This document shows positions 1 to 7,670 of a stretch of 64,000 nt of DNA, piece after piece. The notes beneath the pieces were generated by a model. It was given only the letters and a program-made list of their open reading frames with translations. It searched no databases and was not told where the DNA came from. Within the stretch, counting starts at the first letter, position 1. Every line of letters begins with the position of its first letter. Source of the stretch: Bacillota bacterium (GTDB lineage: Bacteria > Bacillota > Clostridia > Lachnospirales > Lachnospiraceae); assembly GCA_023442465.1 (NCBI GenBank), contig JAEZZQ010000043.1, forward strand, positions 248,001-312,000, written 5' to 3'. The position numbers and the translations under genes were made by a program.

Positions 1-1243
1 AACGCTCTGCGAAGATTTGCCCGCGTTTTTTAGGCGGTTCCTCTCTCATGGTAAAAGCAGGCATTCCCTGCGTTCCTCTTCTGCTGGCCCATAGGGCGGT
101 AACGGAGCACAGCAGCACCACCCCAGTCAATATAACATAAGAAATAATCGAATTTCTGACCCTCCATTCCGGTACGGAATAGAATTTCTTCTGAAGCAAA
201 AGCAAGGCCTCGGAAATGGTGGGAGGCGCTGCAAAAAGTCCTGCGATTCCCCCGAGCAAGCTTACCCAGAAGCCATACAAAAGATAATGCAGGCGAATTT
301 TCCAGTTCTGATAGCCCAGGGCTTTCAGTGTACCGATCTGGCTTCTCTGTATTTCGATCATGCGCTTCATCGTCGTCTGTATCGTTAGCATTGCCAGCAG
401 TATGAGCACCGCGGAAAATAGAACGGTCATGCTCCTTAGCTGTCTGAATTTATCCGTGAAGCCTGATATTCCTTTAAAATCCGAACGTTCAAAATAGGCA
501 GCATATGCCGCACCAAGCTCCTCTTCTGCCCCGGAGCGTATCGCCTCACTATCTTCAGCAAAGTGCTCCGATGTCTCCCCATTATCGTCTTGCAGTCTTT
601 CATAGCGGATTTTAATTTGGTTATATTCCGGAACAGCACCCGTTAATCGCTGCATATTATCTAACGATATATACCCATAACCATATTGCAGATGGTCTGG
701 CATGAGGGATGATGACGTACCTGTATAGCACAAATATTCCGGGCTGAGTAAGGTTCCCTGTACCTCCAGCTCTGCTTCCCGTCCGCCGTATTCTATCTTT
801 ATAACGTCTCCAGTCTTGATTCCATGTTTTTTCGCAAATTCCTCATATAGCCAGATACCATCTCCTTTCGGAAGGTAGCTTTCCCCCTGCATCGTTTCAG
901 GCATGGATATTTCGTTCACATTCGAAGCCATCAACAGAACGTTCGCATTCTTTTCCCCATAGCACATCTCACCGGTCAGACTCGATACCGCCTGAACGCT
1001 TTCAACGCCGGATAAACCGTCGATTTTTTTAACATCTTCCTCTTTTATTCCGTGACCTTGTACCCACGCATCCGCAGTATTATTTTCTTCGAGCCATTCC
1101 TCCCCATAATCCAGCATGCCGTACCATACGCCTTCCAGTCCTGTATAGAGAAATATAGCAAAAAGCGACATAAGGAACACCGCAATAAACTGTACCTTCA
1201 TATTCCAAAGATCTCTTAGCATTTTCTTCATAAGATATAACAT
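1..1243 (-). CDS. FtsX-family ABC transporter permease (partial, C-terminus outside window)
   Basis: Membrane permease subunit of a MacB/FtsX-type ABC exporter. Reading the minus strand from the ATG at 1243, the frame is open to the window edge: about 414 residues are visible and the C-terminus is missing. An N-terminal membrane segment (VQFIAVFLMSLFAIF) is followed by a long extracytoplasmic domain of MacB-periplasmic type, then two hydrophobic segments around a TLKALGYQNWKIRLHYLL cytoplasmic loop, which is the classical FtsX pattern. The start lies one base after the stop of the ATPase gene, so the two are translationally coupled. A second ATG at 1231 is possible. The substrate cannot be read from sequence; a drug, peptide or lipid is usual for the family. 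Confidence 0.85.
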   Translation of the reverse strand, partial: MLYLMKKMLRDLWNMKVQFIAVFLMSLFAIFLYTGLEGVWYGMLDYGEEWLEENNTADAWVQGHGIKEEDVKKIDGLSGVESVQAVSSLTGEMCYGEKNANVLLMASNVNEISMPETMQGESYLPKGDGIWLYEEFAKKHGIKTGDVIKIEYGGREAELEVQGTLLSPEYLCYTGTSSSLMPDHLQYGYGYISLDNMQRLTGAVPEYNQIKIRYERLQDDNGETSEHFAEDSEAIRSGAEEELGAAYAAYFERSDFKGISGFTDKFRQLRSMTVLFSAVLILLAMLTIQTTMKRMIEIQRSQIGTLKALGYQNWKIRLHYLLYGFWVSLLGGIAGLFAAPPTISEALLLLQKKFYSVPEWRVRNSIISYVILTGVVLLCSVTALWASRRGTQGMPAFTMREEPPKKRGQIFAER

Positions 1244-1244
1244 A

Positions 1245-1946
1245 TCACCACACCACCTGTTCCATAGAGATTGGGTTGTCATTTACCTGAATGCCTTCGA
1301 TTTTACCGTCCTTTAGGCGGATCACCTTATCCGCGGCGGGGGCGATCGCTGCGTTATGAGTAACGATAACTACCGTTTTTCCGTATTCCCTGGACATTCT
1401 TTTCAGCAAACTCAAAATCATCTTCCCGGTTTCGCTGTCCAATGCTCCGGTGGGCTCGTCACAAAGGAGAATTTTGGGATTCTTCACTAAGGCCCTCCCG
1501 ATTGCCACCCGCTGCAGCTCCCCGCCGGACATCTCTGCGGGAAAATGTTTCATACGCTTTTCTAATCCTACCGCTTTCATCATTTCTGCCGCCTCGAAAG
1601 GATTCCTTCCGATTCGTGCCGCCATATTCACATTTTCATAAGCGTTCAGCGTAGGAATAAGATTGTAGAACTGAAAAACAAAGCCTACATCTGTTCTGCG
1701 ATAATCGGTGAGCTTCGCATCGGAAAAGCCCGCAATATCCATTCCGTCTATAACGATCTGCCCGCCGTCCGATCGATCCATACCTCCAAGCAGATTCAGC
1801 AGCGTACTTTTCCCTGATCCGCTGGGGCCTAGAATGACAGCAAACTGCTTCTCCTTAATATCGAAGCTCACGCCGCATAACGCCCGCACCTCATCGTTTC
1901 CCGTCTGATAAGTTCTTTTCACATTTTGAAAGTTTAAATATTCCAT
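1245..1946 (-). CDS. ABC transporter ATP-binding protein, MacB/LolD type
   Basis: ATPase partner of the adjacent FtsX permease. With the start at 1946 the protein has 233 residues: Walker A GPSGSGKS at 40-47, Q-loop Gln92, signature MSGGE near 139-143 and Walker B LLCDEP near 160-165. The frame extends upstream to 1970, but a GAGGAGG ribosome binding site sits inside that extension, eight bases before the ATG at 1946, so 1946 is preferred. A TetR-type palindrome lies about 37 bp upstream (core 1983-1993), which indicates repression by the neighbouring TetR protein. Confidence 0.9.
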   Translation of the reverse strand: MEYLNFQNVKRTYQTGNDEVRALCGVSFDIKEKQFAVILGPSGSGKSTLLNLLGGMDRSDGGQIVIDGMDIAGFSDAKLTDYRRTDVGFVFQFYNLIPTLNAYENVNMAARIGRNPFEAAEMMKAVGLEKRMKHFPAEMSGGELQRVAIGRALVKNPKILLCDEPTGALDSETGKMILSLLKRMSREYGKTVVIVTHNAAIAPAADKVIRLKDGKIEGIQVNDNPISMEQVVW

Positions 1947-1982
1947 TGTCATATCCTCCTCATTTTTCACTTTTTATTGAAA

Positions 1983-1993
1983 GAACGTCGTTC
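1983..1993. promoter_or_regulatory. TetR-type operator, copy 1 (GAACGTCGTTC)
   Basis: An 11-bp palindrome GAACG-T-CGTTC, extended on both sides to ATTGAA...TTCAAT, lies just upstream of the ABC ATPase gene. The same core occurs at 2725-2735 directly upstream of the TetR gene. No other palindrome is shared by these two promoters, so it is the likely binding site of the TetR regulator. Confidence 0.75.
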
Positions 1994-2075
1994 AATAAAA
2001 TCTTAAAATATATGCCAATCCTCCATTCAAAGAATGATTGCCGGGATTGGCAAACTTTTATTTGAGCTTCTTGTC

Positions 2076-2702
2076 CTATGCTTCATTTTCCTTCAGTGCA
2101 TCCTTCAGCAAATCCTCCGGAATTCCAAGAAAACGTGCGATAAATGGAATAAAATGTCCTATGCTGAATAACGAGCCGCTTACATCACTGTTATGCACCA
2201 ATCCATGACAGCCGTGAATGATGAACAGCGACATCGGGTAGGCCGTATTCTCATCAAGGCCGGAGTCTGCCGGAATGATGCCCTCCGCTTTTGCCTCCAG
2301 CATAAATCGGGATACCGGCTCCGCCATCTCTGTCAATATGTCAAAGGCTGTCAGCGTCTCATAGGCTATGCTGTCCGGATTATTGAAAGTCTTGTAGTAA
2401 TCACGAATCCCGCTGTCAATCAGGCAAAACAGCTCTTTAAAACGGAGCATGACCGGCTTGCCGGTATCTCCCAATATTACCGCTCTCTTGGCAACCTCGG
2501 TCTTCCCCATCTGCCTCATAGCTTCATTATATATTTCCTGCTTGGACTCGAAATAATAATAGAACATGCCGGGATGTCCGTTGACAACTTTCAGAATGTC
2601 TCTTACGGATACCGACTCGTACCCCTTTTCCATAAATAGGGCTAAAGCGGCATCTATAAGCTCTTGTTTTCTTATTTCGGGGGGCTTCGATACTCTCGTC
2701 AT
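2076..2702 (-). CDS. TetR/AcrR family transcriptional regulator
   Basis: Repressor of 208 residues. The N-terminal helix-turn-helix is clear (QELIDAALALFMEKGYESVSVRDILK...GHPGMFYYYFESKQEIYNEA, about residues 12-62). The C-terminal ligand domain is generic. The start is supported by AAAGGAG seven bases upstream. The gene is transcribed toward the ABC exporter genes, and both promoters carry the same palindrome, so it probably represses itself and the exporter. The inducer is unknown. Confidence 0.9.
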   Translation of the reverse strand: MTRVSKPPEIRKQELIDAALALFMEKGYESVSVRDILKVVNGHPGMFYYYFESKQEIYNEAMRQMGKTEVAKRAVILGDTGKPVMLRFKELFCLIDSGIRDYYKTFNNPDSIAYETLTAFDILTEMAEPVSRFMLEAKAEGIIPADSGLDENTAYPMSLFIIHGCHGLVHNSDVSGSLFSIGHFIPFIARFLGIPEDLLKDALKENEA

Positions 2703-2724
2703 AAACTCACTCCTTTATTTGACA

Positions 2725-2735
2725 GAACGTCGTTC
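2725..2735. promoter_or_regulatory. TetR-type operator, copy 2 (GAACGTCGTTC)
   Basis: Second copy of the palindrome seen at 1983-1993, here 23 bp upstream of the TetR start codon. The core and the following TCAAT are identical in both copies, which fits autoregulation. Confidence 0.75.
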
Positions 2736-2772
2736 AATTAAATTATATGACCGGAATTTTTATTTGTCAATC

Positions 2773-3399
2773 TTAAATTACGGACACATACCGGTTATTC
2801 TCTATATAGAACCTCCACAGATAGTCTTTCGCCTCTTCGGCATAATCGATGCCTATCCGTTTGGATTGTACGATTCCGAAGTCCTGCGTCTGTCCTTCCT
2901 CCACATAAAGCACATCGCCGCATAAATCTGCGCCGTTTTTCCCTCTGTCGATGGAAAGCGCCGCACAAAGCTTACCCGGACCGTTGGTCAGCGCTTTTTC
3001 CTGACTCCGGTTCAGCCCGGCATACTCCTTTTTAAATCTGTTTCGGGCCATGATGTCCAGACCTTCTACAGGCTCTGCCGCTCTGATCAGCACGGCTTGA
3101 GGAACTCCTTCCTCTCTCGTAACTATATTGAAACAGTTGTGCATTCCATATATAAAAAATACATAGGAAAATCCCGGGCCGCCATACATGACCTCCACTC
3201 TCGGTGTACGTCTTCCTCCATAAGAATGGGCCGCTTTATCCGTAACTCCCATATAGGCTTCGGTCTCCACGATTTTGGCCGCAACCCTCTGCCCGTCCGC
3301 CTCGTGCACGATAATCTTCCCAAGAAGTTCTTTGGCTACAACGACGGAATCCCTATTATAAAATTCTCTGTCCAGCTTTTTCATCCGATTCTTCTCCAT
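2773..3399 (-). CDS. DNA-3-methyladenine glycosylase, MPG/AAG family
   Basis: Base-excision repair enzyme that removes alkylated purines. The 208-residue protein matches the AAG family along its length: EFYNRDSVVVAKELLGK near the N-terminus, the active-site segment KIVETEAYMGVTDKAAHSYGG with the catalytic Glu, and the MYGGPGFSYVFFIYGMHNCFNIVT block that contacts DNA. Length is normal for bacterial members. A GGAGAA motif just inside the frame makes the internal ATG at 3384 an alternative start, giving a product five codons shorter. It stands alone between TetR and the divergent rubrerythrin-like gene. Confidence 0.92.
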   Translation of the reverse strand: MEKNRMKKLDREFYNRDSVVVAKELLGKIIVHEADGQRVAAKIVETEAYMGVTDKAAHSYGGRRTPRVEVMYGGPGFSYVFFIYGMHNCFNIVTREEGVPQAVLIRAAEPVEGLDIMARNRFKKEYAGLNRSQEKALTNGPGKLCAALSIDRGKNGADLCGDVLYVEEGQTQDFGIVQSKRIGIDYAEEAKDYLWRFYIENNRYVSVI

Positions 3400-3519
3400 T
3401 TTCTATCCGAAAATCTACGTTATTTATTATACCCCATCTTCTGCCCGCAAACCAGTACCCTGCGGGGAATATCCGCATATCATATAAAAGAATAAAAAGC
3501 AGCTTCACCCGGAGGAACT

Positions 3520-4062
3520 ATGGAATTCAGAGAAAGCCGTACTTATAGAAATTTACTCAGAGTTTATGAAGAAGAATTGATGTTCAGCGCCAGATTCGCG
3601 CTATACGGAGAAATCGCCCAGACGGACGGCTACATCACAATCTCCAGGCTTTATCATACCCTTTCCGGTCAGGATCTCGAGCATGCGCGCATTTGGCTGC
3701 GGACTATCTACGAAGGAACTCTTCCAAGTACCGCCACCAATCTCATCGAATCCGCCAATGCAGAATATGCTATCGCCGGAAATCAGTATCAGGAATATGT
3801 ACAGATAGCAAGAGAGGAGGGCTACGACCATATCGCCGCCCTATTTGCCGGGGTCGCCAATATAGACTACAATCACGCTACACTGCTCCAGCAGCAATAC
3901 GATAACGTCGTTTCCGGTCAGGTCTTCTGCAAGCCTGAGGAAATCGTATGGGTCTGCATGCAGTGCGGAAATATTATGTCCGGCCTCTGCGCTCCGGAAA
4001 TCTGTCCGGTCTGCGGCTTCCCGCAAGGATATTACAGACCGCTGAACAGTTGTCCTTATTAA
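3520..4062 (+). CDS. Rubrerythrin-like protein with C-terminal rubredoxin-like domain
   Basis: A 180-residue protein with a ferritin-like four-helix part (about 10-130) and a C-terminal zinc-ribbon/rubredoxin part with Cys146-x2-Cys149 and Cys162-x2-Cys165. True rubrerythrins are peroxidases with a diiron site made of Glu residues and ExxH motifs. Here the ExxH positions read D52-L-E-H55 and D116-Y-N-H119, and the AGENYE-type motif reads AGNQYQ (86-91), so several iron ligands look replaced. The fold assignment is good; peroxidase activity is doubtful. An upstream GGAGG supports the start. It ends one base from the convergent LysE gene, with no visible terminator between them. Confidence 0.75.
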   Translation: MEFRESRTYRNLLRVYEEELMFSARFALYGEIAQTDGYITISRLYHTLSGQDLEHARIWLRTIYEGTLPSTATNLIESANAEYAIAGNQYQEYVQIAREEGYDHIAALFAGVANIDYNHATLLQQQYDNVVSGQVFCKPEEIVWVCMQCGNIMSGLCAPEICPVCGFPQGYYRPLNSCPY

Positions 4063-4063
4063 A

Positions 4064-4648
4064 TCATTTAATCATGCTGTAAATACATTCTAACAATGAA
4101 AGTGATAATACAACGTTTATAATCCTGTAATGCTTTTGGTAGGCCCGCTGTATCAGCATGCCCATACCGATCCAAGACACGGTTGCTATTGTCCCCATGG
4201 AAGCGATGATAAGCCCGAAGAAGAACAAAATGGGAAAAGCATTGCTGTAATCGGTGACATAACCGGTAAGGGAGGTAATGCCAAACAAGTATATCTTCAC
4301 ATTGATAAATTGCAGCAAAAAGCCCTTAAAAAAAGAGGCAGACTTTTCAGTCTTGCTTTCCTCCGGCTTGCTAAGCGCGATATGTACGGCGAGCCATAAA
4401 ATATAGGCTGCTCCGATATATTTCATAAAGCCCAGGGCATCCGGCAGAAAGGTGCTGACACCATAAACGAATATTGAGCAAGCGATCTGCACTACATAGT
4501 AGCCTGTGAAGATACCTAAAAATAAAGGGCGCCCCTTGCGGAGACCATAGTTTGTCGTTGTATTGAGAGCCAGAATATTGCCGGGCCCCGGAGTGAAGGC
4601 ATTAATTACAGCATAAATAAAAAAGTTTCCTAAGACATATCCAGACAT
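4064..4648 (-). CDS. LysE/RhtB-family amino-acid exporter
   Basis: Inner-membrane exporter of amino acids or homoserine-like compounds. The family motif TPGPGNILA appears in the first helix and about six hydrophobic segments follow. Starting at the ATG at 4648 gives 194 residues, close to the family norm of about 205; an AAGGA lies upstream of it. The frame reaches ATG 4675, but nothing like a ribosome binding site precedes that one. The substrate cannot be predicted. Confidence 0.85.
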   Translation of the reverse strand: MSGYVLGNFFIYAVINAFTPGPGNILALNTTTNYGLRKGRPLFLGIFTGYYVVQIACSIFVYGVSTFLPDALGFMKYIGAAYILWLAVHIALSKPEESKTEKSASFFKGFLLQFINVKIYLFGITSLTGYVTDYSNAFPILFFFGLIIASMGTIATVSWIGMGMLIQRAYQKHYRIINVVLSLSLLECIYSMIK

Positions 4649-4754
4649 TGTATTTTGAATCCTTTCGGGGAGCATGTAGTTTTTTTATTATATCATAGGT
4701 CTTGTTCATATTTGAAATACGTTTATGTTATCCTCGCTATAACGTTAAGTTATC

Positions 4755-4887
4755 TTTACTGTTCACTTCGTTCTCAGTAACCCATGATTTCTGCATTTAA
4801 ATTCGCTCCGCGAAGCAGAAATCATCTCTTGCATCACGTTCTTACGTAGCTTAACAGCAAGTGTTAAGCTACTGTGTGAACAGTAAC
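4755..4887. mobile_element. Family 1 miniature inverted-repeat element, copy A
   Basis: A 133-bp element with ends TTACTGTTCAC and GTGAACAGTAA, exact inverted repeats of each other. It is flanked by near-identical octamers, AAGTTATC (4747-4754) and GAGTTATC (4888-4895), which read as an 8-bp target duplication with one change. Internally it has hairpins built from ATGATTTCTGC/GCAGAAATCAT and GTAGCTTAACA/TGTTAAGCTAC. The same unit recurs at 46768, 48152 and 49947. It has no coding capacity. Confidence 0.85.
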
Positions 4888-4895
4888 GAGTTATC

Positions 4896-5249
4896 GCTGC
4901 GTCTTAATAAATCCTAAAATGTGGTCAGCAACCGTGTCTCGGATCGTTTCCATGAAAAGTGAAAATCCGCCATTCAGAAGGTTGCAATGAGAGTTTAGAA
5001 CTTGCAATGAAGGCTCGGCGTTCATATGGAAATCTTCACAGTTTTATGCTACACTATGTCTGAATTCACATTCATATCTGGATGTCATTCAATAAGAATT
5101 CTGCATACAACCAAGGCATTATATTTATAAGGGTATTTTGTGAATAATTGTGCTGGCCGTTATCCTGTCAATCGATGTTATCCTGCCAGGGGTGTCACGG
5201 AACCGGCATGTAAATTAAGAGCAATCACCTCAAGAACTACGAAATGCCG
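4896..5249. other. Intergenic stretch with no recognisable gene
   Basis: Between the family 1 element and the decayed acetyltransferase I find no convincing reading frame, promoter or structured RNA. It may hold the eroded 5' end of the pseudogene. Confidence 0.4.
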
Positions 5250-5567
5250 CAAGGCCAAGAGAGATACGTTCGTGATTGAAAGGATGAAATATGATTTATT
5301 TGGAAACCGACCGATTGATTTTGAAAAGGTCTTGGCAGACAGCAAGGAAGAGGAGCGACGATTCTATTTTTTCATGTGGAATCAAAGGATAAGCATGAAC
5401 CGGTAGGAAGTGCAGGGTATACGGTCACGGAATTTACTCCGGTTGGCCAGCTTGCACATGCGGGATATTTCAGTTTTCCGATGTTCTGGAGCAACGGATA
5501 TATAACAGAAGCTTTTGCCAGGATTATCGAATTCGCTTTTACGGAAAGAGATACTAATTTTTCATAA
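5250..5567 (+). pseudogene. Decayed GNAT N-acetyltransferase
   Basis: Two overlapping plus-strand frames together resemble a RimJ/RimL-type acetyltransferase. The first gives ERMKYDLFGNRPIDFEKVLADSK...RRFYFF. After a TTTTTT run near 5367-5372 the homology continues in another frame as HVESKDKHEPVGSAGYTV...GYFSFPMFWSNGYITEAFARIIEFAF, which contains the usual GNAT acetyl-CoA segment. The sequence then stops at 5567 before the family's C-terminal strands. One frameshift and a missing 3' end indicate a pseudogene, overlapping the end of the convergent EetB gene. Confidence 0.6.
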
Positions 5568-6057
5568 AATCTAATTTCTTAATATTGGCCGTTATAAGCG
5601 CTCCTACAATACCGATAACCGCCCCCGTAACGAGGCCGGAAATAATAAGAAATGGAAGATAGTATAAAAGTACGCTGTTATTTATTACCCACATAGCCAC
5701 CAAAATCTGTCCTATATTATGACCGATACCTCCAAGAATGCTCACCCCGGTCATGGAAAAACGCTTCCACCGTTTCGCTGCCACCATAAGAAGCCAGCTT
5801 AGCATACCGCCTGCAAAGCTGAACATCATAGTGGACAGATTACCGAAAGTAAAGCCTACCAGAACGATCCGAATCATGGACAATACGAAAGCCTGCTTCG
5901 GTCCCATGGTAAATAAGGCAGTAATCACCACCAGATTCGCCAGCCCGATCTTAATACCCGGAACCGGCACGGGAATCGGTATGATACTCTCTATATAACT
6001 TAAAATAAAGGCCAATGCAATCAGTATTCCATATGTTGCCACGTTTCTTGTCTTCAT
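5554..6057 (-). CDS. eetB: EetB-like Gx transporter family membrane protein
   Basis: Small integral membrane protein of 167 residues, a family often labelled heptaprenyl diphosphate synthase component I or Gx transporter. About five hydrophobic segments are visible (for example TYGILIALAFILSYIESIIPI and the GLANLVVITALF block). In characterised flavin-based extracellular electron transfer loci (Listeria, Lactiplantibacillus) a protein of this family is EetB and is encoded beside EetA. Here it is the last gene of the minus-strand electron-transfer operon, 12 bp after the EetA-like gene, with an AAGGAG ribosome binding site. Its biochemical role is not settled. Confidence 0.75.
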   Translation of the reverse strand: MKTRNVATYGILIALAFILSYIESIIPIPVPVPGIKIGLANLVVITALFTMGPKQAFVLSMIRIVLVGFTFGNLSTMMFSFAGGMLSWLLMVAAKRWKRFSMTGVSILGGIGHNIGQILVAMWVINNSVLLYYLPFLIISGLVTGAVIGIVGALITANIKKLDFMKN

Positions 6058-6069
6058 CCGTACTCCTTA

Positions 6070-6450
6070 TTAATTGGCGATCATATCCACATCGCTCTTC
6101 TCTCCGTCACGAATCTCCACAGAAACTCCGTGAGGCAGACATATAATGGATTCATGATCGTAGTGGATACTTCTATGGGCCACGCAAATTTTGTCGGGAC
6201 AGTTAGCTTCCGTCATCGTTACCTCTCCCTCCTTAATCTCCAAAACATTATAATCGCCCTGTCTGTCTCCTATCATAAGCGTAGTGTCTTCATCCAGAGG
6301 CAATGTATTATACACCTCGCCGCCTATAGTGACTACCACCACCGCGCCTTCCTTCTTCGTAACATTTATAAAAACTACCGCAGCCAGAGCAATTATAAGA
6401 ATCGCTCCGGCGAGAATCAAATCGTTCTTCTTTATCATAGACTGCACCAT
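6070..6450 (-). CDS. eetA: EetA-like NusG domain II protein
   Basis: A 126-residue protein with one N-terminal membrane anchor (LILAGAILIIALAAVVFI) and an extracytoplasmic NusG-domain-II fold. The family hallmark is present: CPDKICVAHRS...HESIICLPHGVSVEI. EetA proteins of flavin-based electron-transfer loci have this architecture. The three cysteines (two in CPDKIC, one in ICLPH) are conserved in the family and may be redox active or bind a cofactor; that is inference. A start at ATG 6438 is an alternative. It lies between the ApbE and EetB genes in the same operon. Confidence 0.78.
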   Translation of the reverse strand: MVQSMIKKNDLILAGAILIIALAAVVFINVTKKEGAVVVVTIGGEVYNTLPLDEDTTLMIGDRQGDYNVLEIKEGEVTMTEANCPDKICVAHRSIHYDHESIICLPHGVSVEIRDGEKSDVDMIAN

Positions 6451-6507
6451 TCCATTATAACTACTATTCAGCCTTCGGTTTCATAACATTTCGCGCTTAC
6501 CATATAT

Positions 6508-7563
6508 TTAATCTTTGATCATTGCTTGAAAGCCGCTGCTGTACTTCATGCTTTGGTCGGGGAACACCCATAGGGCCTCCACGCCGTCAAGCCCCTCAAT
6601 CAGCTTACTGCCCTCTTCATAGGTCATATTGAACACCGCCGTCGAAAGAGCATCCGCCGTTCCGGAATCCGGACAGATAATGGAAACGGATAAAAAATAT
6701 TCCGCCGGCATCAGCGTCTTAGGATTGATAATATGATGGTACTGCTTCCCGTCCACCACATAATAGCGCTCGTAAATACCGCTGGTCACAAGAGAATATC
6801 CCGACAGATTCAAAACATAAAGTGTCTTTTCATCGCTGGATAAATCCGGGTTCTGTATTCCTACACTCCAGGGAATTTCCTCCCCGTTATCGGCGAGCTT
6901 GTTTCCAAAGGTTCTGACATTTCCCCCTACGGAAATCATACCGTTCTCAAAGCCCGCCTCCTGTGCGAAAAGAGCGGCTCTCTCCACGGCATAGCCCTTG
7001 GCAATAGCTCCTACGTCCAGGCTCATTTCCGGGTCCTTCAGATAAACGGTGGATGCCTCCTCGTCGATGACCATATCGCCGATGTCGATGTGCCGGTTTC
7101 TCTCTTTCAGCTCTTCATAATCGGGAAGAGTTGCTTTCTCCGGGTTGTCCAAACCGGCGGTCCGATGGTCGTGCCATAGCGAGAGCACGGAACCAAAAGC
7201 CACGTTTATCTCTCCATTTGTCTTCTCATACCATTCTCTGGAGAGCAGAAGGAGATCTATGATTTTCCGGTCCACCTTTACCGGCTTTATACCAGCATTG
7301 TCATTAATCGTTTTTATATTATTTACGCCCTCGTAATCATTATAAATATCGTAGAGCTCGTTGTATACTTTCAGCTCGTCATATATCATCTGACTGTATT
7401 TCGTGAATTCCTCTTCGCTCTTCGCATATCCTACGATCACACTTGCCGTGTCGAACAGTTCCAGAAAGCTGGCCTCATAGCGCATATCCTTGCCAAACGA
7501 GCAAGCCGACAGCATCGATATCATCATCATTCCTAACACGAATGCAGTAATTTTTTGTTTCAA
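6508..7563 (-). CDS. apbE: FAD:protein FMN transferase (ApbE family lipoprotein)
   Basis: Secreted flavin transferase that moves FMN from FAD onto a Thr/Ser of target proteins. A lipoprotein signal ends in LSAC. The ApbE core is present: DVGAIAKGYAVE, ISVGGNVRTFG, HHIINPKTLMPA and the metal-binding DALSTAVF. GAGGTG six bases before a TTG supports a start at 7563 (351 residues) rather than the GTG at 7572. It sits directly downstream of the FMN-binding lipoprotein that is its likely substrate. In Listeria the equivalent enzyme is FmnB. Confidence 0.9.
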   Translation of the reverse strand: MKQKITAFVLGMMMISMLSACSFGKDMRYEASFLELFDTASVIVGYAKSEEEFTKYSQMIYDELKVYNELYDIYNDYEGVNNIKTINDNAGIKPVKVDRKIIDLLLLSREWYEKTNGEINVAFGSVLSLWHDHRTAGLDNPEKATLPDYEELKERNRHIDIGDMVIDEEASTVYLKDPEMSLDVGAIAKGYAVERAALFAQEAGFENGMISVGGNVRTFGNKLADNGEEIPWSVGIQNPDLSSDEKTLYVLNLSGYSLVTSGIYERYYVVDGKQYHHIINPKTLMPAEYFLSVSIICPDSGTADALSTAVFNMTYEEGSKLIEGLDGVEALWVFPDQSMKYSSGFQAMIKD

Positions 7564-7612
7564 CTTGTCCACCTCTGAAAAATTAGTTTCCTAATTATAC
7601 CATATGAAAGGA

Positions 7613-7645
7613 GGATGCACTATTTTTTTGAAAAATAATGCATCC
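7613..7645. terminator. Hairpin between the FMN-binding lipoprotein and ApbE genes
   Basis: GGATGCAC/ATGCATCC arms around a T/A-rich loop form a stable stem in the 98-bp gap. On the coding (minus) strand it is followed by TCCTTTCAT, a weak T-tract, so partial termination or 3'-end protection of the abundant lipoprotein message is more likely than a full stop. Confidence 0.5.
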
Positions 7646-7670
7646 CCCGTAAATTATTTCAAGTTCATTA

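Noticed and set aside
1450..1908. Plus-strand frames opposite the ABC ATPase gene
   Set aside because: They are shadows of a strongly supported minus-strand gene with conserved motifs.
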